Assembly: GCA_945883565.1 (NCBI GenBank)
Contig: CAMCXO010000022.1
Coordinates: forward strand, 1 to 48,061
Source of the DNA: Chryseobacterium gleum
GTDB lineage: Bacteria; Bacteroidota; Bacteroidia; Flavobacteriales; Schleiferiaceae
DNA: 48,061 nucleotides
Reading direction: 5' to 3'
A program made the translations under genes and the position numbers. Below the pieces are notes generated by a model. That model did no database searches. It was not told the origin of the DNA and saw nothing but the letters and a program-made list of their open reading frames with translations. Positions 17,247 through 26,668 of this stretch are shown piece after piece. Each line of letters starts with the position of its first letter. Position 1 is the stretch's first letter.

Positions 17247-18131
17247 ATGAAAAGCCTTATTCATAACCAAAAATTAGCCAAATACAGCGGAGTGGCCGCT
17301 GCCTTGCTTAGCCAAACCGATTTAAGCAGCCAAATCCTCTACACAAATGTAAATCCAGATCTAGTGCTTACTGGCCCCAGCACGGCTGAACCCTTTGCTT
17401 TCGCACATTTCGACCTCAACCAAGATGGCCAAATGGACTTTACCGTTCTTAATATGAAAATGGATTACGGCAGCTACGGGCAAATAATTGGCGTAGGGGT
17501 AGGTTATTACAACAACTACAGCGCAGGCTTAAGCAGCCCCAGCAATGCCATAGTTGGCAATGCCGTGGCCACTTCATATGGTTCATACTCAAGCAATGTG
17601 GCCGCCAAGCTCAACAATGGGGTAAACATAAACGCCCAACAAGATTTTATAGGCTACGGCTACATGGCCATTAACAATTTTGGCACGCCCAATCCCATTA
17701 TGGAATGGAGTGGCGGGGTAACCGAAAAATTTGTTGGACTCAAACTTCGTTTAAACAACAACGACCATTACGGTTGGGCCCGCTTTAGTGTTTCGTCCAA
17801 TTTCGATACTGTCATACTTCACGACATGGCAGTAAATCTCACCCCCAATCAAGGCATCCAAACCGGCCAAACCATGCGAACCATTAATGAACTGAAAGAA
17901 AAATCTTCGGTTCAAATGCATGGAAGTGTTTTGGAAATTAAAACCGATGTTGATTTTTCGGATTTCCTTCTAACCATAAAGAATATGAATGGGCAGCTGC
18001 TTCAACAAGAAGACTTAAAGGCCGGGCAAACCCATCGATTAAATCTCGAACATTTACCCGAAGGTTATTATTTGGTTTCCATTCACAACCGCCAGTTAAT
18101 CATCAGTCAAAAACTGTTGCTCAACCACTAA
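17247..18131 (+). CDS. Type IX secretion cargo protein, type A sorting domain
   Basis: The 294-residue protein has an atypical N-terminus (KYSGVAAALLSQTDLSSQ) that may serve as a signal. A beta-rich extracellular body, with a DLNQDGQMDFTV stretch resembling a Ca-binding loop, occupies about 40-210. The last ~75 residues carry the type A sorting signal: ...LLQQEDL...LPEGYYLVSI...SQKLLL. The type IX system would move it across the outer membrane. The function is unknown. It reads in the same direction as the NlpC/P60 lipoprotein 27 bases downstream. Confidence 0.75.
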   Translation: MKSLIHNQKLAKYSGVAAALLSQTDLSSQILYTNVNPDLVLTGPSTAEPFAFAHFDLNQDGQMDFTVLNMKMDYGSYGQIIGVGVGYYNNYSAGLSSPSNAIVGNAVATSYGSYSSNVAAKLNNGVNINAQQDFIGYGYMAINNFGTPNPIMEWSGGVTEKFVGLKLRLNNNDHYGWARFSVSSNFDTVILHDMAVNLTPNQGIQTGQTMRTINELKEKSSVQMHGSVLEIKTDVDFSDFLLTIKNMNGQLLQQEDLKAGQTHRLNLEHLPEGYYLVSIHNRQLIISQKLLLNH

Positions 18132-18158
18132 GCATTTGGTAATTCGACCTAAAAACCC

Positions 18159-18758
18159 ATGATGGATTTAAAAAAAATAAACCACCATTTAATCCCCTTT
18201 TGGATTTTTAGTGCTCTTCTTTTTTCTTGCTCCTCTAAGAAAAACCTTGGCCACGCCAAACCCCACCCTCTGCCGAAATACGAATGGCAAGAAAACGACT
18301 CCAATAAGCCGGACATTCGCACCAAAGGCGAAAAAAAAGAGGTGATTATCCGCCACCACGATGACCGCTCCGGTTCCGAAAGCCGCAACCGAGAACTCGA
18401 AGCCTATCTAGAAAATTGGATTGGAACCCCACATAAAATGGGCGGTAAAACCAAAAAAGGCACGGATTGCTCAGGCTTTGTAGGTGTGGTTTACACAGAA
18501 TTCTACAACAGCCCTTTTCAAGGAAGAAGCTCTGCCGATTTGTACCAAGAAGTTGACCCGATAGAAAAACATGACCTGAAACTGGGCGACTTGGTTTTCT
18601 TTAAGGTTCGCGGCAAACAAATAGACCATGTTGGCATTTATTTACGCGATGGACAATTTATTCACGCAAGCTCCAGCAAAGGGGTAATGGTAAGCCGCCT
18701 CGACGAAGCCTATTGGACCCGCACCTACTTTAGGGGCGGACGAAAACGCAAGCCATAA
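18159..18758 (+). CDS. NlpC/P60 family (C40) peptidoglycan endopeptidase lipoprotein
   Basis: A 199-residue lipoprotein with a lipobox (ALLFS-C24). The C40 catalytic domain occupies about 75-195: the catalytic Cys is C104 in TDCSGFVGVVY, the catalytic His is H157 in DHVGIYL, and H169 (FIHAS) is the third polar position. The family cleaves the peptide stem of peptidoglycan, usually between D-Glu and the diamino acid. The Lys/Glu-rich linker (30-75) spaces it from the membrane. Two ATGs open the frame; the first is used here. Confidence 0.9.
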   Translation: MMDLKKINHHLIPFWIFSALLFSCSSKKNLGHAKPHPLPKYEWQENDSNKPDIRTKGEKKEVIIRHHDDRSGSESRNRELEAYLENWIGTPHKMGGKTKKGTDCSGFVGVVYTEFYNSPFQGRSSADLYQEVDPIEKHDLKLGDLVFFKVRGKQIDHVGIYLRDGQFIHASSSKGVMVSRLDEAYWTRTYFRGGRKRKP

Positions 18759-18906
18759 AAAACTGTTTTTAAAGGCGACCTACCCTAAAACAAACCCAAT
18801 TTCTAAACAAAATTTTAGAGCTTTTATTGAGTTTATTTCACTCTGAATTCCAAGCAAAATCAAACATTTTCAACAACTTTGGGTTAAAATTAAAAAGCAA
18901 TAGGCT

Positions 18907-20622
18907 ATGCATCTAAAAGGCCATTTAGCAGCCTTAACTCTTCTGTTTGGCGTGCATCTAAGCCAAGCCCAAATAGGCAATTTTGTTTGCGACACCACAG
19001 GCAACTGGCTGCTTTTTGCCAATTACGATGGTGGCGAACTCAACATTATAGTCGACGAAAACATCCCCAATCTTAAAATTGGCATTTGCACCTACGAACC
19101 GGTAAACGTCACCTTCGGCGGGGCCTTTGTGGGCAACATCACCCAAGTAAACTATGCCGGATTTAATTCTGCACAAGGCAATAACAACTGCGGCTTTCCT
19201 ATAATAACCTCAAGCTTTTCCGGCATAAATCCCTCTATTTTAACCATCGAAACAACCCCTCCGGTAAACATTATTAGTCCACCAAATCCAAACTTCTTTA
19301 ATCAGCCCAACGGCAACAATTCCGGTGTTGTGTGTTTGGCCGATTGCGATCTAAGCACCTACCAAGGCGGCTGCAATACCGCCGACCAAGTACTCGATGT
19401 ATTTCAAAACCGTTTCGGAGGCAGCTTAAGAGGCGTGAGTGTTCAGTATTGCTGCTGGCAATTTAGCACACCTTACCGAATAAGCGCTTTAAAAGGAAAT
19501 TGCTGCAATGCCGGAGGCAGCGCTTTTGCCTCTATTCAATACCCATCCTCCCCTATTTGCATAGGTGCTACAAGTGCTCCTATTTTACCTACCTTCCAAG
19601 GCAATGCCGCCGGTACATTTTATGCCAATCCCCCCGGGCTCAGCATTAACCCAACTACTGGCGCAATAATCCCTGCAAACAGCAGCACCGGAACCTACGA
19701 AGTGGTTTACGCTTTAAACCTTAACTGCACCAATTATTTCTACCGCGACACCATTACACTTTTAGGAGGAGGAAGCTTGAACACCATTTCAGACAGCGCG
19801 TGCAGCGCATATACCACACCATGGGGAGAAATTCTAACCCAAAGCGGCACCTATTTCGATACCTTAAGTACCTCAAGCGGCTGCGACAGTATTATTCAAC
19901 TCAACCTTAACATAACCGGCCCGGTTGTGCTCCCCATCACCACCATAAACAGCTGCACTCCTTATACAGCCTCTTGGGGACAAACCTATTTCCAAAGTGG
20001 TATTTATACCGACACACTAAGAAGCGCCAATGCTTGCGATACCATTTCAAGCCTTCAACTTAATGTTATAAGCCCAATAAGCCGACAAATACTCGCAGTT
20101 GGCGATAGCCTGTGTGCCCAAAATTCTAGTTTCGAAATTATCCCCTCCAGCGGATTGCAAACGGTGGTTTGGAACTTCAACGACCCCAACAGCGGCCAAA
20201 ACAACCAGGCATTCGGCCCAAGCATTAGCCGCAGCTTTAGTGCTCCTGGCATTTATACCATTCAAGCCTATATAAACGACAGCTGCCAAACCGATACCCT
20301 AAATTACACAGCCAATATTTTAGATTGCACTGATTCGGTAGTAAACTGCCGCCTTTACATACCAAACGCTTTCAGCCCCAATGCCGACAACATAAACGAT
20401 AACTTCAACATTCAAAGCAACTGCCCCTTAGAGTTTTATCAATGCACCATTTACAACCGATGGGGACAAGCCGTATTTCAAACCCAACAACCCGAAACAC
20501 CTTGGAACGGCACCCACCAAGGCCAAAATTGCGCCCCCGGCGTTTACCCCTACCAAATAACCTATAAATACAAAACAAAACGCCGCCTCACCCAAAGAGG
20601 CCTCATAACCCTGTTCAGATAA
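18907..20622 (+). CDS. Type IX secretion cargo, type B (CHU_C-like) sorting domain, surface protein
   Basis: A 571-residue secreted protein with a signal peptide (HLKGHLAALTLLFGVHLSQA). Cys-rich stretches occupy about 20-215. Two copies of a cell-surface repeat follow (CSAYTTPWGEILTQSGTYFD and CTPYTASWGQTYFQSGIYTD). An Ig/PKD-like domain (385-470) comes next, and then a type B sorting domain beginning PNAFSPNADNINDNF, with IYNRWGQAVF and a final RGLITLFR. It is a putative adhesin or surface-layer protein; the binding partner is unknown. A 148-base gap with no recognised signal precedes it. Confidence 0.85.
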   Translation: MHLKGHLAALTLLFGVHLSQAQIGNFVCDTTGNWLLFANYDGGELNIIVDENIPNLKIGICTYEPVNVTFGGAFVGNITQVNYAGFNSAQGNNNCGFPIITSSFSGINPSILTIETTPPVNIISPPNPNFFNQPNGNNSGVVCLADCDLSTYQGGCNTADQVLDVFQNRFGGSLRGVSVQYCCWQFSTPYRISALKGNCCNAGGSAFASIQYPSSPICIGATSAPILPTFQGNAAGTFYANPPGLSINPTTGAIIPANSSTGTYEVVYALNLNCTNYFYRDTITLLGGGSLNTISDSACSAYTTPWGEILTQSGTYFDTLSTSSGCDSIIQLNLNITGPVVLPITTINSCTPYTASWGQTYFQSGIYTDTLRSANACDTISSLQLNVISPISRQILAVGDSLCAQNSSFEIIPSSGLQTVVWNFNDPNSGQNNQAFGPSISRSFSAPGIYTIQAYINDSCQTDTLNYTANILDCTDSVVNCRLYIPNAFSPNADNINDNFNIQSNCPLEFYQCTIYNRWGQAVFQTQQPETPWNGTHQGQNCAPGVYPYQITYKYKTKRRLTQRGLITLFR

Positions 20623-20695
20623 ACCAGCCCGCGTTTCACACGATTGTTAACCATTGGCCGCCCCTTTAACCGCATTACAACCCACAGTTATAGCC

Positions 20696-20731
20696 AAAAA
20701 AAAGCATGCCTCACCAAAGGGTGGGCATGCT
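20696..20731 (-). terminator. Rho-independent terminator after the DUF2911 gene
   Basis: On the minus strand, AGCATGCC/GGCATGCT arms continue into a CACC/GGTG inner stem with one bulge and a 4-base loop, followed by a run of T residues. It lies 21 bases after the DUF2911 stop. It may also block reading from the convergent cargo gene, but there is no T-run on the plus strand. Confidence 0.85.
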
Positions 20732-20751
20732 GATTTGTGCTCAGTCAATAT

Positions 20752-21603
20752 TTATTTCCAGGCGGCCATTTCTTTGCGCAAACCTTCTCCGTATGCAAAG
20801 GGTTTGCCCTCGGCTTTAGCCTGCTCTTCGCCCATGGCAATTGACTTTTCGGCCGATTGAATGGCTTCGGGTTTGCGCTTTAAAGCCAACAATATTTCGG
20901 CCTTAATCCAATGGTTGTACCAATTGTCGGGCTTTAGGCTTATCGATTTTTCAATATGCTCAAGGGCCTTAGCTTGGTTATAACCTTCTTCGAGGTAATA
21001 GCTCGCAGCACTGCGGTAAACGCGCCAGTTGCCGGCATCGGTTTCGAGGGCCTTGGCAATATTGGCTTCTGCAAGCTTGCGCACTTCCATACTAATGGGT
21101 ATAGCTACTGAAGTATTTTCCCATTTAATAACCAAATGGGCACTGTTTGGGCTAATGTTCTCTACTTCAATAGTCAACGTTTCTATGCTTCGTCCGGTGG
21201 CGGTAGGCTTAACCTCCAAACGCAAAGCGTCTTGGGCAGCATCATATCCATCGGTTCCCCATATTTCGGTATTGCGGTTTAAAATAATGGTCCAGCTTTT
21301 TTCGCCAGGAATGCTGAAAAGCGAATAGGTACCTGCTTTTAAAGGAGTTTTGTTAAGGTTAACATCGGTCGAAAAGGTAATGGCTGTGGCTTTGTTGGCC
21401 CCTGTACGCCACAATTGACCGAAAGGCACCAAATCGCCGAATACTTTACGGCCTTTTGCGGATGGCCGCGAATAGGCAATCTGAATGTCGGTTAAGCCCA
21501 CCTTTTGCGAAACCGAAGCCATGGGGCTAGGCGCAGGAAGCTCCTGTGCATGAGTAGTAGCGGCCAAAGCCAATCCTAATGTTAGGAGAAGTGTTTTTTT
21601 CAT
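20752..21603 (-). CDS. DUF2911 domain protein, secreted, with TPR-like tail
   Basis: I place the start at the ATG at 21603, which gives a normal signal peptide (KKTLLLTLGLALAATTHA-Q); an upstream ATG at 21654 adds 17 non-signal residues. The DUF2911 domain (about 25-180) is recognised by SVSQKVGLTDIQIAYSRPSA, LWRTGANKATAITFS and LKAGTYSLFSIPG. A helical tail with TPR-like spacing (EEGYNQAKALEHIEKSISL) follows. The family is common in Bacteroidota as a secreted protein of unknown function. It is alone, with a terminator after it. Confidence 0.85.
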   Translation of the reverse strand: MKKTLLLTLGLALAATTHAQELPAPSPMASVSQKVGLTDIQIAYSRPSAKGRKVFGDLVPFGQLWRTGANKATAITFSTDVNLNKTPLKAGTYSLFSIPGEKSWTIILNRNTEIWGTDGYDAAQDALRLEVKPTATGRSIETLTIEVENISPNSAHLVIKWENTSVAIPISMEVRKLAEANIAKALETDAGNWRVYRSAASYYLEEGYNQAKALEHIEKSISLKPDNWYNHWIKAEILLALKRKPEAIQSAEKSIAMGEEQAKAEGKPFAYGEGLRKEMAAWK

Positions 21604-21829
21604 GTTAGAACATTGTTTAAGCAAATGAACACAAATTTGAGCGGTTTTGTGCAAAGACCTTCAACAACCACTTGGGCTGTTTAAGTTTTTGAAAGTTTTA
21701 TTCTTTAATATACATCATAAAATGAGGTTTTTATATGCATTATTAATTTTCTGTGAAACTTTTTTGTCTTAAAGCATGAACAAAATAAGCGGCTTTTTCC
21801 TTTTCAGTCAAACTAAACACATTTTCAAT

Positions 21830-22816
21830 ATGCGCACATTTTCTTTTGGCTTTAAAGCCATGTTGCTAGCCTTCGGTTTGGCAGCTGTTTCGTTTGCTTG
21901 TAGCAAAGACGACGACGACGACAACAACACACCGGCCACACCAACCATTTCTCAAAAGGCCGCCCAAGATGCCGATTTATCGGTTTTTGTTCAGGTTCTG
22001 GAAGCAACCGGTTTAACAGCCACTTTAAACGACAACAGCTCTAAGTTTACCGTATTTGCGCCTACCAATGCCGCTTTCACCCAATTGCTAACCGATTTAG
22101 GTGTCGCCAATCTTACCGAATTGGTGGCCGCTGTGGGCATTGATGCCGTTCGCGAAATTGTAAAATACCACGTAATCGGAGCCGAAGTTCGCAGCAGTGC
22201 TGTAACCACCGGTTATGTGAACACTTTGGGTGTTAGCTCTACCAACCACAACCTCAGCATGTTTATTGACGCAAGCAATGGGGTGAAATTGAACAACAAA
22301 GCCACTGTAACAACAGTTGATATCTTAGCAAGCAATGGGGTGATTCACAAAATTGACAAAGTTTTGTTGTTGCCTACCATCCTAGATTTGGTAGCTGCCA
22401 ATTCTAACTACAGCTCTTTGGCTGCCGCTGTAACAGCCGCCGCTCCCAATATCGCCGCTTCTTTGGCCGATAACTCGGTTAAATTAACCTTGTTTGCGCC
22501 AACCAATGCCGCTTTCAGCGCCGCTTTAACAGCCTTAAACTTTAGCAGCCTTCAAGAATTGGTAACCACTTTGGGTGTTCCACAGGTAAGCAACATTTTA
22601 CTATACCACGGCTTAAACAGCCAGGTTCGCGCTGCCCAAGTAACCGCCGGTATTAAACCAACTTTATTGCCTAACGCCAACATTACCATTCAAATAAACG
22701 GAAGTACCGTTGAAATTTTAGATGGAGCTGGTCGCTTATCACAAGTAACAGCCACCGACATTCAGGCAGTAAATGGGGTAATACACAGCATCAACGGTGT
22801 ATTATTACCTCAGTAA
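21830..22816 (+). CDS. Fasciclin-domain lipoprotein (two FAS1 domains)
   Basis: I prefer the ATG at 21830, which gives a lipoprotein signal ending VSFA-C; the frame is open 18 codons upstream without a better signal. An Asp/Asn spacer (SKDDDDDNN) follows the lipid-anchor Cys. Two FAS1 domains are visible, each with TVFAPTNAAF or TLFAPTNAAF (H1 region) and a YH motif (KYHVIGAEVR, LYHGLNSQVR) and ending IHKIDKVLLLP or IHSINGVLLPQ. FAS1 domains mediate adhesion. A strong terminator follows. Confidence 0.92.
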   Translation: MRTFSFGFKAMLLAFGLAAVSFACSKDDDDDNNTPATPTISQKAAQDADLSVFVQVLEATGLTATLNDNSSKFTVFAPTNAAFTQLLTDLGVANLTELVAAVGIDAVREIVKYHVIGAEVRSSAVTTGYVNTLGVSSTNHNLSMFIDASNGVKLNNKATVTTVDILASNGVIHKIDKVLLLPTILDLVAANSNYSSLAAAVTAAAPNIAASLADNSVKLTLFAPTNAAFSAALTALNFSSLQELVTTLGVPQVSNILLYHGLNSQVRAAQVTAGIKPTLLPNANITIQINGSTVEILDGAGRLSQVTATDIQAVNGVIHSINGVLLPQ

Positions 22817-22838
22817 AGTCCAGTCTTCAAAACCAAGA

Positions 22839-22863
22839 AAAGCCCCCTTTTGGGGGCTTTTTT
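22839..22863 (+). terminator. Rho-independent terminator after the fasciclin gene
   Basis: A perfect 9-bp stem (AAAGCCCCC / GGGGGCTTT) with a TTTT loop, continuing into a T-run, 22 bases past the stop. Confidence 0.9.
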
Positions 22864-22912
22864 ATTTAAAAATAAAAGCTTATAATTGAATGATCGTTTT
22901 ACCAATAGCCTG

Positions 22913-23071
22913 ATGCCCTTAAAGGTCGAAATGTACGAGCATATTAAAAACCACATTTTGGAGAAGGTAGGTTTGGAACGCTTCGAAACTCTGGATGACT
23001 TCGATTTATGTATGCTGCTAGATGGGTACAGTGAACAAGAAGTGGTGGAGTTGCGAAAACTGTACTTCTAA
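22913..23071 (+). CDS. Small acidic hypothetical protein
   Basis: A 52-residue frame (from ATG 22913; a TTG nine codons upstream and a later ATG at 22931 are alternatives). It encodes a soluble helical peptide containing YEHIKNHILEKVGLERFE and YSEQEVVELRKLYF. I do not recognise a family. Support for its being real is the gene-like composition, a compact position just after a terminator and a same-strand neighbour 59 bases later; the evidence is modest. Confidence 0.45.
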   Translation: MPLKVEMYEHIKNHILEKVGLERFETLDDFDLCMLLDGYSEQEVVELRKLYF

Positions 23072-23094
23072 TGCCGTTTTGAACCTTTGGGCTT

Positions 23095-23102
23095 TACCTT
23101 TG
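23095..23102 (+). promoter_or_regulatory. Candidate -7 box (TACCTTTG) before the 171-residue membrane protein
   Basis: TACCTTTG matches TAnnTTTG exactly, 28 bases upstream of the ATG at 23131. A TTTG is 13 bases upstream, too near for the usual spacing, so the promoter is only partly supported. Confidence 0.3.
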
Positions 23103-23130
23103 CCTTCCCTATTAAGGTATTGGGCCATTT

Positions 23131-23646
23131 ATGATTAACAAAATAGTTCGCTTGGGCTTAACCGCTCTTTTGTTTTTGTGGAGCATCCAACAGTTCTGGA
23201 TATCTAATATTGGCAATGGCATTTTATTGGTTCTACTGTCGGGACTGGTGCTTTTAACCTACTTTAGAAACGAGCGCATTTTACTGGCATTTTGGTATTT
23301 GCGTAAAAACGATATGGCCAAAACACGCAAAATGCTGGCTGGCATAAAACAACCCGAACAATCGTTGCTAAAAGGTCAACTGGCCTATTACTATTTTTTA
23401 AATGGTTTAATAGAATCGCAAACCCAATTGGGCAAAGCGGAAACCTTTCTACGCAAAGCCCTTTCCACCGGTTTAAGAATGAAACACGATCAGGCCATGG
23501 CGAAATTGAGTTTGGCCGGCATTGCGGTTAGTAAGCGTAGGAAGCGCGAAGCCACAGCCTTATTAACCGAAGTGAAAAAATTAGACGATAAGGGCATGCT
23601 CAACGAGCAAGTGAAGTTCATAAAAGAGCAAATGAAGCGCATTTAA
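23131..23646 (+). CDS. Hypothetical membrane protein with TPR-like helical domain
   Basis: Two N-terminal membrane segments (about 7-23 and 28-45) are followed by a soluble helical region (60-171) with TPR-like spacing, for example GKAETFLRKALSTGLRM and AMAKLSLAGIAVSKRRKREA. No enzymatic motif is seen. The stop is separated by only 3 bases from the GTG start of the hydrolase downstream, so the two are probably co-transcribed. Confidence 0.65.
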   Translation: MINKIVRLGLTALLFLWSIQQFWISNIGNGILLVLLSGLVLLTYFRNERILLAFWYLRKNDMAKTRKMLAGIKQPEQSLLKGQLAYYYFLNGLIESQTQLGKAETFLRKALSTGLRMKHDQAMAKLSLAGIAVSKRRKREATALLTEVKKLDDKGMLNEQVKFIKEQMKRI

Positions 23647-23649
23647 CTG

Positions 23650-24306
23650 GTGAACACGCTCGTTTTTTTTCATGGAATGGGCGGCAACAGCGACCGATTA
23701 AAGCGTATTTTACCCGAAAATTGGGAGGTTTTTGAACCCAAATGGCCCACTCCAGCCTCAGGCGATACCTTGGCCAGCTATGTAAACAAAGCTTTAAAAC
23801 CATTAAGCCATAAACCTCAGGCTTTTTTAGGCTATTCGTTTGGGGCTTTAATGGCCTTAGAAGCCCATAAAAGCTACCCCTCTACCCGCTTGCTACTGCT
23901 GTCGTGTGCGGTTCAGGCTCACGAACAGCCATGGGCTTACGACCTGCTTAGAAAAACCCGATTGCTACACTTTTTGCCCGACCATTTGGTGTGGCAAACG
24001 GTTAAAACCTTTAGTTTTTTAGCACCGTCAAACGAAAGAAGACGGTATAAAATGTTTTTAGATAAAACCCCTTCGGCATTGTATGCCTGGGCGCTACGTA
24101 TGCAGTTAGAAACCCAATTAGAAGTGCCCCACTACATTTGGCGCTTACATGGCTTACACGATACCGTTTTTCCTAAGCGCTACATTCACAACACCCAATG
24201 GACAGAAGGCGGGCATTTATTGCTCGAAACCCGAACAGAAGCAGTGGCCAATTGGCTAAACGAAGGTTTAAAACGTCCCTTGCCGGAAGCTTTGCATTTA
24301 ACGTAA
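23650..24306 (+). CDS. Alpha/beta-hydrolase fold protein
   Basis: A 218-residue soluble protein with the N-terminal beta-strand and oxyanion region LVFFHGMGGNSDR and a nucleophile elbow, GYSFGALMALEAH (Ser in G-x-S-x-G). A late His is expected near TEGGHLLLETRTEA and the acid in LHGLHDTVFP, so the catalytic triad looks complete. The start is GTG at 23650; no ATG is near. The substrate is unknown. Length is short but within the range of small esterase-like hydrolases. Confidence 0.8.
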   Translation: MNTLVFFHGMGGNSDRLKRILPENWEVFEPKWPTPASGDTLASYVNKALKPLSHKPQAFLGYSFGALMALEAHKSYPSTRLLLLSCAVQAHEQPWAYDLLRKTRLLHFLPDHLVWQTVKTFSFLAPSNERRRYKMFLDKTPSALYAWALRMQLETQLEVPHYIWRLHGLHDTVFPKRYIHNTQWTEGGHLLLETRTEAVANWLNEGLKRPLPEALHLT

Positions 24307-24338
24307 AAAGCAAAAAACCCAAATAAGGACGTTGCTCC

Positions 24339-24902
24339 TTGTTTATCCACACTCGTCACCAATCATTTCGAAAGCCAAACCGCTTTTACTTCTTTTGTGG
24401 TGTGAATACAAAAAACACAGGCCATCAAGCCGTATGGCAAAAACAGGGCAATAAGCTTCAATGGGTTTTAAACCAAAAAGTGTTGGCCACCATGTTTGTG
24501 GCCTATGGGGTACCAAAGGCATTTGAAGTAGAAGGCTTGCTTTTCACCATCCATCGAAATTTTTGGGGCAATAAAATACGTTTCAACGCCAACCTGCAAT
24601 GGTGGCAGCTCAAAACAGGCTTTTGGAATTCTGAATATGAAATTTCGAATAATCAGGGCCGCGAAGTGTTTATTGGCCAACTGGTAACCAAAGTTTCGGG
24701 CGAGGTTTCGTTTTTAATAAGAAACAAGGGCCGCGACATTATGCGTCATATGATTAAAATTCAGTACAGCAGCCAATATGACCCGCTTATCTACACAGAA
24801 TATGAAGTCAGCGAGTACAGCAATAGATTGGCTTGCATAAGTATGTCTATTTTATACACGTATTTGAGCGCTTCAGACGGTAATGCGCTTATTGTAGCCT
24901 AA
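24339..24902 (+). CDS. Hypothetical protein of unknown family
   Basis: The open frame from TTG at 24339 encodes 187 residues; an ATG occurs only at 24492, and a GTG in frame at 24402 is another option, so the start is uncertain. The protein is rich in Trp, Phe and Tyr and beta-type (FHRNFWGNK-like pattern, YEISNNQGREVFIGQLVTK), which reminds me of the Tubby/LURP-one fold, but this is only an impression. It lies 15 bases before the M50 protease gene on the same strand. Confidence 0.5.
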   Translation: MFIHTRHQSFRKPNRFYFFCGVNTKNTGHQAVWQKQGNKLQWVLNQKVLATMFVAYGVPKAFEVEGLLFTIHRNFWGNKIRFNANLQWWQLKTGFWNSEYEISNNQGREVFIGQLVTKVSGEVSFLIRNKGRDIMRHMIKIQYSSQYDPLIYTEYEVSEYSNRLACISMSILYTYLSASDGNALIVA

Positions 24903-24917
24903 AGCAAAAATCTTGAA

Positions 24918-25781
24918 ATGAAAAAGACCATTAAAAACCGATTGTTTTTCACTTTGGGCCTGCTTGGCTCGGGCTTTTTGGGCTATATGTTTACTTCTTG
25001 GCTTATTAAAAGCCTCGGCTCACCAGAAGCTTTTGCCAACAAACCTTCGATATTCATTATTGTCCTGTCTTTTATAACAGCCATTTTAGCGGGTTTATTT
25101 CTGCATGAGTTTGGGCATTATTTAATGGGACGGCTGTTTGGCCTTAAGCTGTACTACTTTGCTTTTGGCCCATTTTCGTTTTACCGAAAAAGTGGAAATG
25201 AACCTTTAAGGTTTCAGTGGAACCGCAACTTGGCTGCTTATGGCGGTATGGTGGCCATGTTACCCAAACCCGAACAAAAGGGCCTGTTTAAATCGTATGC
25301 TTGGTTTGTGGCCGGCGGCCCTTTAATGAGCTTATTGAGTCTTTTCATTTTTTACTTTCTATACCATAGGCATGGGAATGGCCCTTTAGAGCTGTTTTTA
25401 CTTATGATGTCGCTATTGGGTTTTGCTACTTTTTTGGCTACCACCATTCCGTCCAGAAGCAATGGCATGCTAACCGACCGCAAAAAGTTACAGCGCTTGT
25501 TAAAGGGGGGTATGGAGGCGGAAAATGAATTGATTCTTTTTGAAGAACTGGCCAAAGCAGCGGTTAATGAGGATTATAGGCTATTAGACGATAGCCGTTT
25601 ACAGATTTTAAACCGCGATCCAGAAGCCGGCATACAAGTAGTAGCCCTATTGCTTAGGGCTTTTAAAGCGCGTGCAGAAGGCGATTTGGATAAGTTCGAA
25701 AACATGAAATTGGAAATCAGTGCCTTTAGCGAGCAGATAAACGTAAAACCTTACCTTGAAACCCTAAACAAACCAGTCTAA
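24918..25781 (+). CDS. M50-like membrane metallopeptidase
   Basis: A 287-residue integral membrane protein with the zinc-binding motif HEFGH at 63-67 inside a transmembrane helix, as in site-2-type proteases. Other membrane segments are near 10-30, 45-62, 120-145 and 150-175. The typical second zinc ligand of the family (an NPDG-like site) is not evident, and the family of this kind is annotated only as M50-like. It sits 2 bases upstream of the ABC ATPase, suggesting one unit with the ABC permease-peptidase fusion. Confidence 0.75.
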   Translation: MKKTIKNRLFFTLGLLGSGFLGYMFTSWLIKSLGSPEAFANKPSIFIIVLSFITAILAGLFLHEFGHYLMGRLFGLKLYYFAFGPFSFYRKSGNEPLRFQWNRNLAAYGGMVAMLPKPEQKGLFKSYAWFVAGGPLMSLLSLFIFYFLYHRHGNGPLELFLLMMSLLGFATFLATTIPSRSNGMLTDRKKLQRLLKGGMEAENELILFEELAKAAVNEDYRLLDDSRLQILNRDPEAGIQVVALLLRAFKARAEGDLDKFENMKLEISAFSEQINVKPYLETLNKPV

Positions 25782-25783
25782 AC

Positions 25784-26656
25784 ATGGAGCTCATTATAGA
25801 AAATTTAGAAAAGCGGTATCCAAATGGGGTACACGCCTTAAAGCAGGTAAACTTGCATATTAAGCCCGGTATGTTCGGCTTACTGGGGCCCAATGGAGCG
25901 GGCAAGTCATCTTTAATGCGCACCTTAGCCACTTTACAAGAAGCCGATTCGGGAACCGCCTTTTTGGGCGGAGTAGACGTGTTGAAACAAAAGCACGATA
26001 TTCGTAAGTTATTGGGCTATTTGCCTCAGGAGTTTGGCGTATATCCCCGGGTATCGGCCCTGGAGCTGCTAAACCATTTGGCCCTTTTAAAAGGCTTTCA
26101 TCAAGCTCGCGAAAGACGCGAAATGGTAGAATTCCTGCTTCAAAAAGTAAATTTATGGGAACACAGACGAAAAGCCGTAAAAAGTTACAGCGGAGGTATG
26201 CGACAACGTTTTGGAATTGCCCAGTGTTTAATTGGCGATCCGCAACTGGTAATTGTAGACGAGCCAACGGCCGGCCTGGATCCAGGCGAACGCAACCGTT
26301 TTTATAACATCTTAAGCGAAATTGGTGAAAATGTTATCGTCATTCTTTCTACACATATTGTGCAGGATGTGCGTGAATTGTGTCAAAATATGGCGGTTAT
26401 GAATCACGGCGAAGTTCTGTTTAACGGCACCACCCAAGAAGCGCTTGAACTTATAAAGGGAAAGGTGTGGGAAAAACATATCCCCAAAAACGAGTTAGAA
26501 GCTTACACCAACCGTTTTTCTGTGATTTCTAACAAACGCGTGGCCGGTCAGCCGCTTATTCATGTGTTTTCTGAAGACGTTCCAGATACAGGATTTGTTT
26601 TGGCCGAAGAAAACTTAGAGGACGTGTTTTTTGCCAAGATTAACAACCTTATATAA
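25784..26656 (+). CDS. ABC transporter ATP-binding protein
   Basis: A 290-residue ATPase. Walker A is GPNGAGKSS (35-43), the signature YSGGMRQRF is at 135-143, and Walker B VDEPTAGLDP at 158-167. The C-terminal ~70 residues are the extension found in export-type (CcmA/NatA-like) ATPases. Its ATG is 3 bases past the M50 stop, and the permease-peptidase gene begins 13 bases later, so this ATPase probably drives that permease. Confidence 0.92.
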   Translation: MELIIENLEKRYPNGVHALKQVNLHIKPGMFGLLGPNGAGKSSLMRTLATLQEADSGTAFLGGVDVLKQKHDIRKLLGYLPQEFGVYPRVSALELLNHLALLKGFHQARERREMVEFLLQKVNLWEHRRKAVKSYSGGMRQRFGIAQCLIGDPQLVIVDEPTAGLDPGERNRFYNILSEIGENVIVILSTHIVQDVRELCQNMAVMNHGEVLFNGTTQEALELIKGKVWEKHIPKNELEAYTNRFSVISNKRVAGQPLIHVFSEDVPDTGFVLAEENLEDVFFAKINNLI

Positions 26657-26668
26657 CGCCAATTCGCT